A program made the position numbers and the translations under genes. Shown here piece after piece: positions 10,101 through 22,320 of a DNA stretch of 64,000 nucleotides. Source of the stretch: Nyssa sinensis (Eukaryota; Streptophyta; Magnoliopsida; Cornales; Nyssaceae); the NCBI GenBank assembly GCA_008638375.1, contig CM018038.1, positions 18,235,485-18,299,484 on the forward strand. The letters are read 5' to 3'. The notes beneath the pieces were generated by a model. That model was not told the origin of the DNA, did not search any database, and was given only the letters and a program-made list of their open reading frames with translations. Position 1 is the stretch's first letter; each line of letters opens with the position of its first letter.

Positions 10101-10324
10101 TTATGTAGAACTATGTCATGCATTTAAAAGACTTCCGCTGTTTAATTTATTTAAAAGATTTCCGCTGGATTACTGTAATTGATAAAGACTTCCGCTGTTC
10201 ATTGTTTAAAATTTTTAGTACATTGCATATTAGTACTATGATACAGGAATGGAAAAAGTAGGGACGGCCTTCGGGTCGGCCCCGGGACACGAGATCCGCA
10301 TAGGGTGGGTTTCGGGTCGTGACA
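6775..10324 (+). repeat. 5' LTR of the Tekay element (3550 bp)
   Basis: Runs from TATAATATCCCG (5' TG mutated to TA) to GTCGTGACA, just before the primer site. It carries a dyad at 6780-6796 (TATCCCGACCCGGGATA), a (TA)n tract at about 7107-7155, splice-donor-like sites at 7665 and 9060, two tRNA-like A/B-box modules on the minus strand (about 8388-8440 and 8520-8600), a hairpin TGAGCTTTGTAGCTCA at 9924-9939, and an acceptor-like TTTCAG ending at 9966. Short frames inside it are not conserved genes. Confidence 0.93.
8388..8440 (-). other. tRNA-like A and B boxes inside the LTR
   Basis: On the minus strand, TGGCCAAGTGG (8440-8430) fits the pol III A box and GGGATCGATTCTC (8400-8388) approximates a B box at tRNA-like spacing. 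The 3' LTR copy is at about 20007-20059. A second, weaker A/B pair follows at about 8530-8600 (GTGGCACATTGG and AGTTCAAATCCC on the minus strand). It is probably a captured tRNA or SINE head. Confidence 0.5.
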
Positions 10325-10327
10325 GCT

Positions 10328-10339
10328 TGGTATCAGAGC
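10328..10339 (+). other. Primer-binding site, initiator tRNA-Met type
   Basis: TGGTATCAGAGC, three bases after the 5' LTR ends at 10324. This is the sequence complementary to the 3' end of plant initiator tRNA-Met used by many Ty3/gypsy chromoviruses. Confidence 0.92.
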
Positions 10340-10523
10340 TTTAGGTTCGATTGTGAGTCATGGGAGATAAGACTAGAGTTAAGACTATTAGATATGACTG
10401 ACATTTTGTATTTACAATCATGGACAAATTGTCTTACACATTGACTGGTCATCTCATTGGTTATCTTATTGGTAATCTCACTGGTTATCTCATTGGTTAT
10501 CTTCATTAGTTCTATTCACAGTC

Positions 10524-11639
10524 ATGGTTAACACGAGGCAAGGTCCGTTACCTATGGATCGTTTAGAACAATTGGAAAGATTGATGCAGACTGTCATTGA
10601 AAGCCAACCAGCACAGCCAGTACAACAGGAGCAGCCTATCAATGCAGGCGTCAACATCAGGAATCGTCAAGGGAATGAACGGGATGCTGCATACCAAAAC
10701 GAACGATTCCAGAAAATGAAACCCCCAACGTTTGACGGTACAAATGGGGCCACGGCGGCCGAAGAATGGATGTTAGAAATGAACAGGGTTTTTTGATATC
10801 CTGAATTGTACTGACGTCCAGAAGGCGGCTTATGCCACGTATATGCTTAAAGGAATGCACATAAGTGGTGGATAAATGAGAAGGTGAGGGAGCCAAACAT
10901 GAACTGGCAACGATTTACTGTGATCTTCAATAAAAAATACTTTTCCCAGGAAGTACGAAATCGCAGAGTTGCTGAATTCATGGTACTGCAACAGGGGTCG
11001 ATGACTGTGGAGCAATACGAGGCCATTTTTACTAAATTGGCCAGATTTGCCCCTGATGCTATCCGAACTGAGGATCTGAAGGCTCGTAAATTTGAGGAAG
11101 GACTGAGGTGGTCTATCAAGGATAGATTAGTACCCCATCGACTGACTACTTACGATGATGTCGTGGAAACGGCTCGGATCATAGAAAGGAGTGGCGAGGA
11201 ATTCGCCAAGAGGCAAGGGAACTAGAAACGTGGAGGCAACCAGAATAAGAGGCAAGGGCCTTCTACTTCAGGACAGGGATCTACATTTACCAGACCTGGA
11301 GCTGCATCACAGGCGACAGGGTCCGGTTAGAACAAACAGAGCAACACTAAAAAGGGGGCAGCCAAGTGCTCTCGTTGCAATAAGATCCACAAAGGCCAAT
11401 GTCTCAAGGACAGCAACGCTTGCTACTACTGTGGCCAGGAGGGACATTATGCAAGAGAATGCCCTCAGAAGGATCAGGCCACGTCCAACACTACTTCGGT
11501 TAAAGCACCAACAACCGGAATAGCACCACCTAGACCTCCGACCCAAAGAAGTGGACAGGGGAATGTCCAGCAACAGGTAGGACGAGTTTTCTCCCTTTTA
11601 CCAGGAGACGTGCATGCTACAACCTCTGTAAGCAGGTAC
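10524..11639 (+). pseudogene. Tekay gag (capsid and nucleocapsid), frameshifted
   Basis: Starts at ATG (10524). A capsid-like region contains KMKPPTFDGTNGATAAEEW, the usual opening of plant Retrotrans_gag domains, followed by about 110 residues rich in W and aromatic positions (10884-11220), then a CCHC zinc knuckle, CYYCGQEGHYARECP. An extra T in the T run at 10789-10794 shifts the frame, and a missing base near 10853 restores it, so the two lesions compensate but garble about 20 codons. A TAG at about 11223 interrupts the linker. Gag would form the virus-like particle. The neighbouring protease and pol lie in another frame. Confidence 0.85.
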
Positions 11640-12102
11640 TCTTTTAGTATGCTCACATCCTGCTCATGTTTTATTTGACACTGGATCTACACATTCATTT
11701 GTATCCCCTACATATGCTGCTAGATTGAACCTAGTGACGGAACCCTTAGGGTATTTACTGAATGTTTCTATACCATCGGGGAAATCATTGTTGGGGGATA
11801 CCATGTATAGGGATTGTGGGATTCAGATTAGGGATACACACTTATTGGCTAACCTTATACCCTTGAAAATTTGTGGATTCGATGTTATCCTTGGAATGGA
11901 TTGGCTGGCCGCCAATCACGCTACGATAGACTGTGTGGCCAAACGAGTCCTCATACAGAACCCCCAGTTTCCAACAGTTGACTTTGAGGGGACAGGGGTG
12001 GCTTCCCCACCCTACTTCGTTTCCTCTATCCAGGCAAGGCGTCTGCTTCGCAAGGGATGTCACGGATTCTTATGTAGTGTTCAAGACACTGATTCTCAGT
12101 AG
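11640..12102 (+). pseudogene. Tekay protease region
   Basis: Contains the aspartic-protease signature FDTGST (about 11674-11690) and the later ILGMDWL flap-side motif (about 11887-11910), both standard in plant chromovirus proteases that cut the Gag-Pol polyprotein. The frame ends in TAG at 12100-12102 where related proteins read through into RT; the following codons stay in the same frame, so this is one nonsense change. It lies directly upstream of RT. Confidence 0.85.
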
Positions 12103-13488
12103 CCTGAGTTAGAGAAGATTCCCATTGCTAGGGAATTTCTCGGAGTATTCTTGGATGATCTTCCAGGAATGCCCATAGACAGAGAGATCGAGTTTTGCAT
12201 CGACATATTGCCAGGCACTACACCGATATCCAAGACTCCATATAGGATGGCACCGGCAGAGCTGAAGGAGTTGAAGCTCCAGTTGCAAGAATTATTGGAC
12301 AAGGGTTTTATACGACCCAGCTCGTCCCCATGGGGTGCGCCTGTATTGTTCGTAAAGAAAAAGGTTGGAACTATGAGACTGTATATCGATTGTCGCGAGT
12401 TGAACAAAGTTAACATCCAGAACAGATATCCACTGCCCAGAGTAGATGATTTGTTCGACCAATTGAAAGGGGCCCAGGTGTTCTCAAAGATCGACCTGAG
12501 GTCCGGCTATCACCAGTTGAAGGTCAAACCCACTGACATTCAGAAGATAGCATTTAGGACATGGTATGGACACTACGAGTTCCTTGTTATGCCATTTGGG
12601 GTGACCAATGCCCCAGCTGCATTCATGGACATGATGAACCGTGTGTTCAAGCCGTACTTGGATGACTTTGTGATTGTATTTATAGACGACATCTTGGTTT
12701 ACTCTAAGAACCAGGAAGAACACGAGGTACATCTGAGGAGAGTCCTACAGAAGTTAGGGGAGCAGAAGTTATATGCCAAGTTGAAGAAATGCGAATTCTG
12801 GCTTCCTAGCATAACATTTCTGGGACACGTGATCAGTAAAAAGGGAATCTCTGTTGATTCCCAGAAGATCGAGGCAATCATGAATTGGCCTCAACTTACG
12901 AGTGTCACGGAAGTGCGAAGTTTCATGGGGTTAGCAGGCTACTATAGGAGATTTGTCAAGGACTTCTCCAAAATAGCTACGCCTATTACCAAACTGACCC
13001 GGAAAGGTGTTCCTTTTGTTTGGACAGAGGAACAAGAAAAGAGTTTCCAAGAGTTAAAGGAGCGTTTGGTTACAGCTCCTATATTGACAGTACCAGAAGG
13101 AACTGACGGTTTTGTAATTTACAATGATGCCTCGTTCAAGGGCTTAGGGTATGTGTTAATGCAGAACGGAAAAGTGGTAGCATATGCTTCACGACAGTTG
13201 AGACCCCATGAGGGGAACTATCTGACACACGACCTTGAGCTAGCAGCCATTGTCTTCGCGTTGAAGATATGGAGACATTATTTATACGGAGCCACGTGCA
13301 AAATCTTCACCGACTATAAGAGCCTCAAGTATCTGTTTACACAGAAGGAGCTCAATATGAGACAACGCCGTTAGTTAGAATTGTTGAAGGACTACGAGGT
13401 CAGCATACAGTACCACCCGGGAAAGGCAAACGTGGTAGCTGACGCTCTTAGTAAAAAGTCATCAGGGAGTTTAGCTTGCCTGTTGACG
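12103..13488 (+). pseudogene. Tekay reverse transcriptase and RNase H
   Basis: One frame holds RT with the segments [39 protein letters not shown] and the catalytic FIDD (12679-12690), then RNase H with the first Asp in [10 protein letters not shown], the Glu in [19 protein letters not shown] and the third Asp in [12 protein letters not shown] copies element RNA to DNA and RNase H removes the RNA strand. A TAG at 13372-13374 breaks the frame near the RNase H end. The solo LTR insertion at 13494 then separates this part from integrase. Confidence 0.93.
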
Positions 13489-16400
13489 ACACATGTCACG
13501 ACCCGAAACCCACCCTATGCGGATCTCATGTCGCGGGGCTGACCCAAAGGCCGTCCCTACTTTTTCCATTCCTGTATCATAGTACTAATATGCAATGTAC
13601 TAAAAATTTTAAACAATGAACAGCGGAAGTCTTTATCAATTACAGTAATCCAGCGGAAGTCTTTTAAATAAATTAAACAGCGGAAGTCTATTAAATACAT
13701 GACATAGTTCTACATAAGACAAAATGAGAACTAAACGTAACCAGCACCCGGGGGTGGTGAATACATGGGAGAACTAATATAGACTGATACAATACTTCAA
13801 AATATCCCCCTACGCTCTCAGACTCCTACTGGGGTCTCGCAGCATCATCACCTGAAATGGGGGGTAAATGGGGTGGAATGAGCTACAAAGCTCAGTAAGT
13901 AAAACAGATCTCCAACACTGGTATCGATGATCAATAAATCCATGAATAAGATAATGATAGCCAATCATAAGGAAGGAGATGCTGTGATAGCCAATGAAAA
14001 TAATTGCCACGAGGGCCAATGGAAACAATTGCCACGAGGGCCAATGAAAAGTAATCATAATACACAATCAGAAGTATTGGTGTAAAATGATAATATAACA
14101 ACAATGAAGCACTGCCACAATGAACCGATTACAATCAAATCAATCAATGCAAGTCCTTCGAGACTTGAAGAATCATAAGGAATAGTGCCATTCAACAATC
14201 AAGTTCTGTCAATCATAAGAGATGCTGTTATTCTGTGTCAGGGCTCGGCAGACCCTCGATCTTTTGGGGCCCGACATACCCCCCAGTAAATTCCAGTAAA
14301 TTGCCATTTGTCCATTCACGGACTTGACCCGTAGGTCCCATTCAATCAAATAGCATCAGATGGGTGTTGTGACTGAGCACAACTCCCGTGTTATAAACAT
14401 GTCATGATCATAAGTAATTCCATAGAATATAAAAATGGAATATCATCCATTCAATGAGGATACAATAGTAGGCCTTTCAAGGCATGGTTCAACATGATAA
14501 CAATGATATAACAGTCAATCAATGTCCACATGATAGAACAATATCACATTGTGGATAGCAATAACATGTGTGCTTTCAAAGCACAGTGAAACATGATAAC
14601 AATGATACATCAGTCAATCAAATGTCCACAAGATAGGAAAATATCGAATTGTGGAACACAGGGATATCAATACATTCAAGAGTACGAGTTTGGCAGTAAA
14701 AGAATAACTTGGCTTGTGGAAACACCACATGTAAGAGAGAGTGATCCACTTACCTCTATCGTGATTCTAGATCAGGAATCCGTGAGTGTACCCTTGCCTT
14801 TCGAGTTCCCTATATATCAGTGAATACGTTTCAGAATAAATGCTATTCATCAAATTTTATGCCTTTCTATTATAAGTATTTCAAATACTAATTTAGACTT
14901 TACCATTGAGTCCGGAATGCCGAAGAAAGTCGGTTTAGGCTTTCGCGGAATTCCATTTGGACTTTTGTACTAAAAAGGGCAAAATGGTCATTTTGCACTT
15001 TTACGGTATTTTATCCTTCGGGGTCCCATCTCATAAAATGGACCCACCATTGGACTCAGAACGTCCGAGATAATAAGTTTTGACTATTCATTTGTATCGT
15101 TTGGACTTCGTTTGACTTATATTTGGAATAGGGGCATTTTTGTAAAAATTAATATTTTATTAATTTTCCTGTTTGGGCCTTAGTGAGATTTTTCAAAACA
15201 TTTGGGGCCGGTTCATAATTTCCTAAAGCTGCGGTCTGAACCAGTTGTTTCAGAACCAGAAACCCTAAACCGGTCTGTCCCCTTACTGAACCAAACGGTT
15301 TAGTCTATTTCAAAGAACCGGATTCCAATATCCTGGTTCCTACCCTATCCAAGGTTTGGATAACCCCAAACCCAATTCCAACATTTCCTATCCATGTAAC
15401 CAAACAAGCCCAATCCATTTAAATTCAAAACAAAATGACACAGTATCACTTACCCACTTATTTTCGGTCGGGTCCCGACCCGATCCGAACCCGGATCCGG
15501 TCTAGATTTAACCCGATAGCCTCGCGACATTCCGGTCGTCTTCCCCAGAACTCCGGTAGGGTTCCGGCGGTGAACAGTCACCTTCTTCGGCGACGGCCAC
15601 TAAATTTTAGTCAGTTTTCAACCTGTTTTAAATGCCATTTCCTTCCATTTTTCATGTAGATCTTCTTTCTAACCTTAGATTTCAATTTGACCCACTAGTT
15701 CTTCACGAAATAGAGAAAAACCGTGGCTCCGGCCAACTGTACTTTCTCTATTTCATGCTTGTTTCTCAACTGTTTTGACCCCTATTTGTTTCTAATGTTT
15801 TTCTGCACTTCATAGGGTCATGCTTGGGTCATTTAAACAAAGTTTAATGCATGAAATGTCAAGTGTCCGATTATTCTCTACAACCTGCAACTATGAATTT
15901 CTCTTTGGTTTCTTGACCTTTTCCTATCATTCTTTTTGCATTTAGTTCCATATTTCATGCTAATTTAGACCTTACAAATATATATAAGCTTCATGTTCTA
16001 AATCGTAAAAACAGAACTTAAATCACTTACCTGGGTTTCGGATTTTTAGCTCACTGTGACCCTCCCAAACCTTTCTGTTTCTGCTCCTGAGTTCCTTGCC
16101 AATGCTCCTCTCAGTCTCAGTTTCTTTTTGTCTTCCAACTCACTCCCGTATGCACATATATAAAGAGAGAGATTTCCACCGCCTCTCTCCCTCTTTCTCT
16201 TTCTCTCTCTCGGTTACTCCCCCTTCTATGGCCCCTTTCCTTGACTTAAATCCTGGTGTTCCCTCTGCCAAATGCAACTTTGCATTTAATGGCTTGGGAG
16301 ACTTGTGTTGCACACTTATATACATATATCATATTATATACATCACACACACACACTTCACCCAACCGACACACACACACCCTCATTCAGTGCACCTATA

Positions 16401-16855
16401 TACTGCCCAAGGGCAGTTTCCCTTTTCCCCTTTTCTTTTCCTTTTATTTCTTATACATATACATATATACATATATACATAAATACATGTATAATACATT
16501 ATATTATATACATATATATACACATAAAATACATCTTTTTATACATGTATATACATGTATGTGTAGGGATATAAATCCATTTTAAATTATATATACATAC
16601 ATTCATTTTAGTCGGGCTACTCATCTATGTTCACGTATGCATGCATGGGAATACGTGCATGCATGCATTACGATGCAATGCCCTGTAGTGCTCGGGTGTT
16701 ACCCAGCCTTGATCATTCATTTCCATCATTTACAGTTTACAGTCATACATTTCTATGAAATACCATGATATACATATCTTACCGTTCAAGTTACATGTTT
16801 TAACCGACCTACCTCGGTATACGTGACATATCCCGGGTCGGGATATTACAACACA
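13489..16855 (-). repeat. Inverted solo LTR inserted in Tekay pol (13494-16850) with target duplication ACACA
   Basis: ACACA occurs at 13489-13493 and 16851-16855. Between them is a 3357-bp LTR on the minus strand, starting (plus strand) TGTCACGACCC and ending GGGATATTACA. No primer site, coding region or second LTR is present, so it is a solo LTR, the product of LTR-LTR recombination. Its outer thirds match the LTRs of the host Tekay element, but its centre (about 14990-15540) differs and lacks the tRNA-like modules. It is very similar to the solo LTR at 55485-58717. Confidence 0.93.
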
Positions 16856-18373
16856 GACAGAGATACTGAGAGACTTGGAGGCTATGGAAATAGAGATAGT
16901 TCTCCCAGCTCCGAGGCACTATGTGCCAACGTCACAGTCAGTTTGTCGATTGTGGACAAGATCAGGGGGCAGCAGACTCAGGATGAAAAGCTAGCTAAGC
17001 TTCTTCAAGAGATTGAGACAGGCATAGACTCCGAGTACTCAGTGAAAGATGGAATATTGTATTATCAGGGTAGGATCTGCGTACCCGATGTACCCGAAAT
17101 CAGAAAGGAGATTCTCGATGAAGCACACAGTTCGAAATTTGCCTTACATCCAAGGGGCACCAAAATGTATCACAATGTTAAGGATACTTATTGGTGGTCT
17201 GGGATGAAACGTCACATAGCTGAGTACATAGCACGGTGTGTCAAGTGCCAGCAAATTAAGGTAGAACATCAGAAGCCTGGAGGACTTCTACAATCACTGC
17301 CCATTCCTGAGTGGAAGTGGGAACATATCACGATGGACTTTGTGTCAGGATTGCCAAAGACAGTCAAGGGGAGTGATTCTATCTGGGTCATCGTAGATAG
17401 ATTAACTAAGACAGCTCACTTCTTGGCAACCAAGACGACACAATCTCTTCAGCGACTAGCCGAGTTATACATTAGAGAGATTGTTAGACTTCACGGAGTT
17501 CCAGTATCAATTGTTTCTGATAGGGACCCCCGGTTCGTATCACGATTCTGGAAAGGACTACAACAAGCTATGGGCACGGAACTGAGTCTTAGTACTGCGT
17601 ATCACCCCGAGACCGACGGCCAGTCGGAAAGGACGATACAGACTTTAGAAGACTTACTGCGTTTCTGTGTCATAGACTTTGAAGGGAGTTGGGAAGATCA
17701 GTTGCTATTGGTGGAATTCATGTACAATAATAGCTATCAAGCTAGTATTGGTATGGCGCCATATGAGGCATTGTACGGCAGGAAGTGACGATCACCACTG
17801 TGTTGGATAGAGGTGGGAGAAAGGAAACTCTATGGGCTAGAGATAGTGGAATAGACCACAGGAAAAATACAACTGATTCGACAGCGTTTATTAGCAACTC
17901 AGAGTCGACAGAAAAGCTATGCGAATGTTCACCGACGAGACTTAGAGTTTGCAAAAGGCGATTTTGTATACTTGAAAGTATCACCCATGAAAGGAGTAGT
18001 CAGGTTTGGCAAGAGGGGAAAGCTTGGTCCCAGATACATTGGGCCATTCAGGATCACGAAGAGGGTTGGACCCGTAGCTTACGAGCTTGCCTTACCTTCA
18101 GAATTAGCACATGTTCACAATGTGTTTCATGTCTCGATGCTAAGGAAGTGTATACAGAGTGCAGATCAAGTGATTGAGCACGAACCATTAAACGTCCAGG
18201 AAAATCTGAGTTACATAGAGCATCCAGTTCAGATTTTGGATCGTCGAGATCAGGTACTACGGAACAAGACTATTCCGTTAGTCAAAGTTCTGTGGAGGAA
18301 TCACCGGATGGAAGAGGCTACTTGGGAGCGAGAAGATGATATGCGCGCCAAGTACCCACACTTATTTCTATAG
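16856..18373 (+). pseudogene. Tekay integrase with C-terminal chromodomain
   Basis: Continues pol after the solo LTR. It holds the HHCC zinc site ([11 protein letters not shown]... to CVKCQQIK, about 17150-17255), the DDE core ([15 protein letters not shown], and the Glu in [20 protein letters not shown]), the GKRGKLGPRYIGPF module, and a C-terminal chromodomain with the aromatic pattern VLWRNHRMEEATWEREDDM. Integrase inserts the cDNA; in chromoviruses the chromodomain is thought to direct insertion to marked heterochromatin. In-frame TGA (17786-17788) and TAG (17852-17854) and a frame change near 16900 disable it. It ends at TAG 18371-18373. Confidence 0.92.
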
Positions 18374-18408
18374 TAGTATATGCTAAGTTTGGGGACAAAC
18401 TTATTTTT

Positions 18409-18421
18409 AAGGGGGTAAGAA
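18409..18421 (+). other. Polypurine tract of the Tekay element
   Basis: AAGGGGGTAAGAA directly precedes the 3' LTR, where plus-strand DNA synthesis would be primed. The equivalent tract of the minus-strand element is at 60612-60625. Confidence 0.85.
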
Positions 18422-18751
18422 CGTAATATCCCGACCCGGGATACGGTACGTGTACCGAGGTAAGTCGGTTAAATAATGTAACTTGAACGGTAAGATATGT
18501 ATATCATAGTATTTCATAGAAATGTATGACTGGAAACTATAAATGATGGAAATGAATGACCAAGGCCGGGTAACACCCGAGCACCCCCGAACATTGCATC
18601 GTAATGCGTGTACGCACGTATTTCCATGCATGCCCATGTTTCACGGACACATAGTATACCAAAAATCAGTGTATGCACACGCCATTGGAAATAGACTTAC
18701 ATGCATAAATATGGATGGAATGTCACGTATAAAAAATGTATTTATGTGTAC

Positions 18752-18795
<44 letters not shown>

Positions 18796-20089
18796 AGGAC
18801 AATACATATACATATGTATATATGTATATATGTATATATGTAAATAAAGGTAAAAGGAAAGGGTGAAGAAGGAAATGCAAGTATATAGATCAGTGTGTGT
18901 GTGTGTGTACGTGTACAGCCATTATGAGGCTAGTGTGTGTGCTAGTGTGTGTGTGTAAGTGAGTGCTTTATGTGTGTGATGCATATAATATACATATAAC
19001 ACCACAAATATCTCCATGCATTTAATGGAAAGCAACCAAATGAAAAAGCAGACTTGATGAGATCTGAAAGGAGTTTATGAGATGTGAAGTTTGGAGGCTC
19101 AAGGAGTCGTGTAGAGAGAGAAAGTGGAGAGGGAAAGGATTCGGTCGTTTGTGATATAAGTGTATACGGGCGTGAGTTGAGAGACAAAAAGGAAACTGTG
19201 ACTGAAAGGAACATTGTCAAGGAACTCAGGATCAAAAACAGAAGGGTTTAGAGGGTCACAGTGAGCAAGAACCGAAAACCCAGGTGAGTGTTTTGAGTTC
19301 TGTTTTTATGATTTAAAGCATGATAGCTTGATCTAAAGCTAGGGTTCTCATAAGCATGAGTTTAGCTTTTAAATGCAAAAGGAATGATAGAAAACGGTTA
19401 AGAAACCAAGGAGAAAAACTGAGTTGCAAGTTGGAGTGATAATACGGGTTTCACGAGTTTTATGCTTAAAACTTTAGTTTTAGTTTGGGAAAATGATCTT
19501 TAATGGTGCAGGAAACATCTAGGCTAAAATTTGAGTGAAAACTGTGACCTAAAAGTCACGAAAATGAAAATGAAGTTCTGACCGAAAAATCAGCCGGAGA
19601 TGGTCAAACCCATATTCGTGAAGATCAAGAACGTCTTGATCAAAACAGAGGATGGATTCATGATCCCCATGTGATGGGGAGTAAAACGGCATTGAAAATA
19701 CTTAAGCAAAACGAACTGGAACAGTCACCGGCGTCGGAAGGGACGCCGGAACCCTACTGAACCTCTACCGGATTATCGGGGAAGAAGAGGTTATATGGGT
19801 GACCCAAACGGCGACGTGTTGGGGCTTAGAGTCTCGATACTGCGTCGTTTGGATACACGGTATTTTAAATGTAAAAGGGAAGGGGGCTGTTTGGATACGA
19901 GTGTAAGGAATCGAATTCAGGACTTGATATCCCAATTCGGTTTAGAGACATTGTCCACTGTTTGGATTTTTAATCCACCGAAAAATGAAAGGGGACCGTA
20001 GTCCCTAAGAATCGATCCCATGACCATTTCACTGAGCCCCGGTCTTTGCCACTTGGCCACGCGCACGCGTGTGCCGAATTAGGGCAAAG

Positions 20090-20120
<31 letters not shown>

Positions 20121-21946
20121 ACAAATAAAATCAGAAAATGAGCAAAAGGGACGCTGTCCCTGGGATTCGAACTGTGATGTATTTTGGAAGGGGGGTGGCA
20201 CACGTCCAATGTGCCACCAGTACGCGCCCGTCCATTTGGTACAATAATAACGTATATATATTATACTTAATTATATAATTTAATTAATTAGATTAATTAA
20301 ATTAAATAAATGGAAACTGAACTGATGTTCGATTGAGACAAGTCATTAGTGCATTTTGACTTTCTCAGACCTACAGAGACCAATGGTGAGGTCTATTTCA
20401 CAATACGGGGTCCCGAAAAATAAAATACACATAAAAGTGCAAAATGACCATTTTGCCCTTTTTAGTACAAATGTCCAAATGCAATTCCGCGAAAGCCTAA
20501 ACCGACTTTCTTCGGCATTCTGGACTCAATGGTAAAGTCTAAATTAGTATTTGAAATACTTATGATAGAAAGGCATAAAATTTGATGAATAGCATTTATT
20601 CTGAAACGTAATTACTGATATATAGGGAACTCGAAAGACAAGGGCACACTCACGGATTTCTGATATAGAATCACGCTAGAGGTAAGTGGATCACTCTCTC
20701 TTACATGTGGTGTTTCCACAAGCCAAGTTTATTCTTTTATTGCCAAACTCGTACTCTTGAATGTATTGATATCCTTGTGTTCCACAATTCGATATTTTTC
20801 TATCTTGTGGACATTTGATTGACTGATGTATCATTGTTATCATGTTACACTGTGCCTTGAAAGTACCACATGTTATTGCTATCCACAATGTGATCTTGTT
20901 CTATCTTGTGGACATTGATTGACTGCTATATCATTGTTATCATGTTGAACCATGCCTTGAAAGGCCTACTGTTGTATCCTTATTGAATGAATGATGTTCC
21001 ATTTTTATAATCTATGGAATTACTCATGATCATGACATGTTTATGAACACAGGAGTTGTGCTCAGTCACAACACCCATCTGATGCTATCTGATTGACTGG
21101 GACCTACGGGTCAAGTCCGTGAACGGACAAATGGCAATTCATTAGAATTCACTAGGGGGTATGCCGGGCCCCAAAAGATCGAGGGTCTGCCGAGCCCTGA
21201 CACAGAATAACAGCATCTCTTATGACTGACAGAACTTGATTGTTGAATGGCACTATCCCTTATGATTCTTCAAGTCTCGAGGGACTTGCATTGATTGATT
21301 TGATTGTGATCGGTTCATTGTGGCAGTACTTCATTGTTGTTATATTATCATTGAAACTCTTCATATTGATATTACACCCAATACTTCTGATTGTGTATTG
21401 TGATTACTGTTCATTGGCCTTCGTGGCAATTGTTTTCATTGGCTATCACAGCATCTCATTCTCATGATTGGCTATCATGTTCTCATATGGAATTGTATTC
21501 ATTATTGATCATCGATACCAGTGTTGGAGATCTGCATTTACTTACTGAGCTTTGTAGCTCATTCCACCCCACTTAGCCCCCATTTCAGGTAATGACGCTG
21601 CGAGACCCCAGTAGGAGTCTGAGAGCGTAGGGAGACATTTTGAAGTACTGTACCAGTCTATGTTAGTTCTTTCATGTATTCACCACCCCCGGGTGCTGGT
21701 TACGTTTAGTTCTCATTTTGTCTTATGTAGAACTATGTCATGTATTTAATAGACTTCCGCTGTTTAATTTATTTAAAAGACTTTCGCTGGATTACTGTAA
21801 TTGATAAAGACTTCCGCTGTTCATTGTTTAAAATTTTTAGTACATTGCATATTAGTACTATGATACAGGAATGGAAAAAGTAGGGACGGCCTTCGGGTCG
21901 GCCCCTCGACACGAGATCCGCATAGGGTGAGTTTCGGGTCGTGACA
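18422..21946 (+). repeat. 3' LTR of the Tekay element (3525 bp)
   Basis: Nearly identical to 6775-10324 along its length, from CGTAATATCCCG (5' TG mutated to CG) to GTCGTGACA at 21946, next to the GTAAC duplication. It carries the dyad at 18427-18443, a (TA)n tract at about 18753-18790, the tRNA-like modules at about 20007-20220, a donor-like site at 20682, the hairpin at about 21544-21560 and the acceptor-like TTTCAG ending at 21588. Confidence 0.93.
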
Positions 21947-22228
21947 GTAACTATCATTCTTTGATGACAATCAAATCCTTATTTTCACGAGGTTGAATCC
22001 TAGTCAACTTAGGAGAATCCGTATCCTATAAATTGGACCTTAAGGTACGTAATTTTGATTACAATCATTCAATTACTTTCAATTACAGTCATTCTTTACA
22101 GTTTTTCTGACTTAATCATCAAAGTGGCTACCGCTAGAGCCAATCTGGTGGCCCTGTGATCTCTTTCTTCGAGTGCTTAACAGGCAACAGAGAGCGAATC
22201 CCCTACTGATAAAAAAAGTGTAGCATCA
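21947..22228 (+). repeat. Tat copy B 5' LTR, right piece
   Basis: Resumes the LTR broken at 6774 and matches about 39135-39416 closely, ending in TAGCATCA just before the primer site. TATA box TATAAATT at 22027-22034. Together with 6628-6774 it makes an LTR lacking only its first ~155 bases. Confidence 0.9.
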
Positions 22229-22246
22229 GTTTGGCACCGTCTGTGG
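22229..22246 (+). other. Primer-binding site of Tat copy B
   Basis: GTTTGGCACCGTCTGTGG, the same site as in copies A and C with one base changed (GGCGCC to GGCACC). Confidence 0.7.
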
Positions 22247-22320
22247 GATGCGAAAAATCGTTTCTTGCTAAAAGTTCTTTTCTTTGCAAACGAACTCATT
22301 GTCTTTCTCACTGGAGGACC

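Larger units (their letters stand above)
6775..21946 (+). mobile_element. Full-length Tekay-type Ty3/gypsy chromovirus (15.2 kb, with nested solo LTR)
   Basis: Bounded by GTAAC at 6770-6774 and 21947-21951. It has two 3.5-kb LTRs, a tRNA-iMet primer site, then gag, protease, RT, RNase H, integrase and C-terminal chromodomain in that order, and a polypurine tract. This order, the iMet primer, the chromodomain and the very long LTRs fit the Tekay/Del lineage. Frameshifts and stops break gag and pol, and an inverted solo LTR (13494-16850) splits pol. The two LTRs differ at roughly five of 250 bases in a hand-compared stretch (7381-7620 against 19000-19250), so insertion is fairly recent compared with Tat B. 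Confidence 0.93.

Noticed and set aside
18371..18421. Extra gene between integrase and the Tekay 3' LTR
   Set aside because: Only 48 bases including the polypurine tract; no room for a coding region.
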